Positions 62,101 through 64,000 of a stretch of DNA of 64,000 nucleotides are shown piece by piece. Source of the DNA: Defluviitalea raffinosedens (lineage in GTDB: Bacteria > Bacillota > Clostridia > Lachnospirales > Defluviitaleaceae); assembly GCF_016908775.1 (NCBI RefSeq), contig NZ_JAFBEP010000002.1, forward strand, positions 1-64,000, in the 5' to 3' direction. The translations under genes and the position numbers were made by a program. Under the pieces are notes generated by a model, which worked only from the letters and a program-made list of their open reading frames with translations, searched no databases and was not told the origin of the DNA. Position 1 is the first letter of the stretch. Each line of letters opens with the position of its first letter.

Positions 62101-64000
62101 TTACATCATGTCAAAAAAGCTCATTTGGTTGCTTTCCGGAATGCCTTCCAGACATCCGAATTTCTTAAGCAATTCAATGCCTGCATTTCCGATTTTAGCT
62201 CGCTTTTTCAAATCTTCTATGGAACTGAAGGGTTTTTCCTGAGCTGCATTGTATATGCTTTCCGCAGCGATGTTTCCCATACCGGATATACTGTTAAGAG
62301 GAGGTCTTAGGGCATCTCCTTCTATTAAAAATTTCGTAGCATGGGATTTGTATAAATCAATTGGAAGAAATGTTATACCCCTTTCGTACATTTCCAGTAC
62401 CAGTTCCAAATCTTCATACATGTCCTTATCTTTTGGAGTCGCCTGATTACCGAGGTCTTCAATTTCTTTCATTTTTGCTTTAACTTTTTCTTTCCCATAG
62501 ATCATATATTCAGCATCAAAAGCCTTCGCTCTTATGGTGAAATATGCAGCATAATAAGCCTTGGGCATATGAACCTTAAACCACGCGATTCTAAAAGCCA
62601 TCATGACATATGCCGCAGCATGGGCTTTAGGGAACATATACTTTATTTTTCTACAGGATTCTATGTACCATTCAGGCACATCATGTTCCCTCATCATCTG
62701 TTCATATTCTGGCCACTTAGGATCTTTTAGGGCCTTTCCTTTACGAACGGTTTCCATGATCTTAAAAGCAGTGTTTGGAGGGAGGCCTTTTTTGATCAGA
62801 TAAATCATAATATCGTCTCTGGTACATACTGCTTCACTTAGCGTCACGATACCCTGATCGATTAAATCCTTTGCATTTCCCAGCCATACATCAGTACCGT
62901 GGGAAAGCCCTGATATGCAGATTAAATCAGCGAATTGCTTAGGCATGGTATCAAGAAGCATTCCTCTTACGAACTTTGTACCAAATTCAGGAATTCCAAA
63001 AGTCCCTACCTTTGAATTAATCTGCTCAGGGGTTACTCCTAAGGCTTCAGTGGATGAAAAGATGGACATCGTCGCTTTATCATCCATAGGAATGGTTAAG
63101 GGGTCTACACCGGTCAAATCCTGCAGCATTCTGATTACCGTCGGGTCATCGTGTCCCAGTATATCTAACTTTAACAAGTTCTGATCAATGGAGTGATAAT
63201 CAAAATGGGTAGTGATGATATCTGAATCCGGATCATCAGCAGGATGTTGTATAGGACAGAATTCGAAAATCTCTCTTCCTTTGGGAACAACAATAATTCC
63301 TCCCGGATGCTGTCCAGTGGTTCTTTTGATACCGGTACACCCTTTTGAAAGCCTGAATACTTCAGCCTTATTAACCTTCATATTCTTTTCTTCAAAATAC
63401 TTTTTTACATAGCCGAAAGCAGTTTTTTCTGCTATGGTACCAATGGTACCCGCTTTAAAGGTTGTCCCTTTTCCAAAAATCACTTCCGTATATTTATGGG
63501 CTCTTGCCTGATATTCCCCAGAGAAGTTCAGGTCTATATCCGGCTCCTTATCCCCATTAAATCCTAAGAAAGTTTCAAAAGGAATATCTATTCCGTCTTT
63601 CGCCAGCATTTCTCCGCAAACGGGACACTGCTTGTCTGGAAGGTCAAAACCATTTTTAAATCCATAATCAGTAAAGTCTGAATACTTACATTTCGGGCAT
63701 CTATAATGAGGCGGCAGGGCATTTACTTCTGTTATGCCAGTCATATAGGCTACAAATGAAGAACCGACAGAACCTCTGGAACCAACCAGATATCCATCCT
63801 CATTGGACTTCCATACCAGCTTCTGTGCAATAATATACATTACCGAAAACCCATTTTTGATAATGGAATCCAACTCTTTATCCAATCTTTGCTGGACGAT
63901 TTCCGGCAGAGGGTCTCCATATAATTCATGGGCCTTTCCATAGGCAATGTCTTTAATGGTTTGCTCACACCCCTCTATATGAGGAGGACATTTTTCTGGA
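62101..64000 (-). CDS. polC: DNA polymerase III alpha subunit, PolC type (5' end outside window)
   Basis: C-terminal 633 residues of the Gram-positive replicative polymerase. The frame is open to the window edge ([23 protein letters not shown] at the start). Visible parts are [12 protein letters not shown], a zinc-finger pair CPKC and CPVC, the catalytic aspartates in [13 protein letters not shown], the TTGQHPGGI fingers segment, and the C-terminal clamp-binding QMSFFD. It lacks a PHP or exonuclease domain only because those lie beyond the edge. The gene is the last on the right and ends in its own terminator. Confidence 0.96.
   Translation of the reverse strand, partial: PEKCPPHIEGCEQTIKDIAYGKAHELYGDPLPEIVQQRLDKELDSIIKNGFSVMYIIAQKLVWKSNEDGYLVGSRGSVGSSFVAYMTGITEVNALPPHYRCPKCKYSDFTDYGFKNGFDLPDKQCPVCGEMLAKDGIDIPFETFLGFNGDKEPDIDLNFSGEYQARAHKYTEVIFGKGTTFKAGTIGTIAEKTAFGYVKKYFEEKNMKVNKAEVFRLSKGCTGIKRTTGQHPGGIIVVPKGREIFEFCPIQHPADDPDSDIITTHFDYHSIDQNLLKLDILGHDDPTVIRMLQDLTGVDPLTIPMDDKATMSIFSSTEALGVTPEQINSKVGTFGIPEFGTKFVRGMLLDTMPKQFADLICISGLSHGTDVWLGNAKDLIDQGIVTLSEAVCTRDDIMIYLIKKGLPPNTAFKIMETVRKGKALKDPKWPEYEQMMREHDVPEWYIESCRKIKYMFPKAHAAAYVMMAFRIAWFKVHMPKAYYAAYFTIRAKAFDAEYMIYGKEKVKAKMKEIEDLGNQATPKDKDMYEDLELVLEMYERGITFLPIDLYKSHATKFLIEGDALRPPLNSISGMGNIAAESIYNAAQEKPFSSIEDLKKRAKIGNAGIELLKKFGCLEGIPESNQMSFFDMM

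Overview
The window looks like chromosome of an anaerobic, low-GC, Gram-positive bacterium of the class Clostridia, probably near Lachnospirales. The reasons are AT-rich sequence, strong Shine-Dalgarno sites, a PolC-type replicase, T-box leaders, a Bce-type peptide-antibiotic module, hybrid-cluster protein with an A-type flavoprotein, and an FSA/TalC-type transaldolase. The species cannot be named from the sequence alone. Almost all genes lie on the minus strand. There are no rRNA, tRNA or CRISPR features that I can see.

Layout. 1-2.6 kb: 3' truncated transaldolase, then a MarR regulator and MATE exporter under a promoter with two operators. 2.8-5.7 kb: DUF1624 membrane protein, DUF2225 zinc protein, and a secreted TIKI/ChaN-like protein. 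5.8-18.3 kb: a ten-gene branched-chain amino-acid operon (ilvB-ilvN-ilvC-cimA-leuC-leuD-leuB-ilvE-ilvD-ilvB) behind a consensus promoter and a T-box. It has two acetolactate synthase large subunits, and citramalate synthase supplies 2-ketobutyrate. leuA sits apart at 37.8-39.5 kb behind its own leucine T-box, which carries two antiterminator/terminator modules.

18.3-35.7 kb: a GGDEF-EAL protein; a Crp/Fnr regulator divergent from an unknown protein plus a DUF1858 redox protein; a symporter under a tyrosine T-box; GapN; a dead zupT; hcp; a C39-like protease; topoisomerase III; a flavodiiron-type flavoprotein; a soluble chemoreceptor; and an IS200 element. Crp/Fnr-like boxes with identical spacing to the -10 element precede both the unknown/DUF1858 pair and hcp, which suggests one nitrosative or redox stress regulon.

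35.7-52.5 kb: PNPOx-like protein, an ABC-F protein with an attenuator at its start codon, then a hexuronate block. That block holds two KDG kinases, KDPG aldolase, an IclR regulator, a GntR regulator, a zinc alcohol dehydrogenase, TRAP transporter DctPQM, uxuB and uxuA. Together they take up uronates and convert them through mannonate and KDG to pyruvate and glyceraldehyde-3-phosphate; GapN could oxidise the latter. 52.9-64 kb: PAS-GGDEF-EAL protein, feoA with a two-piece feoB, a BceRSAB peptide-antibiotic module, and the 3' part of polC, cut by the window edge.

The most unusual items are regulatory: the tandem leuA T-box modules, the ABC-F terminator that contains the ribosome-binding site, the paired Crp/Fnr sites, and a family of dispersed palindromes beside the IS200 copy.
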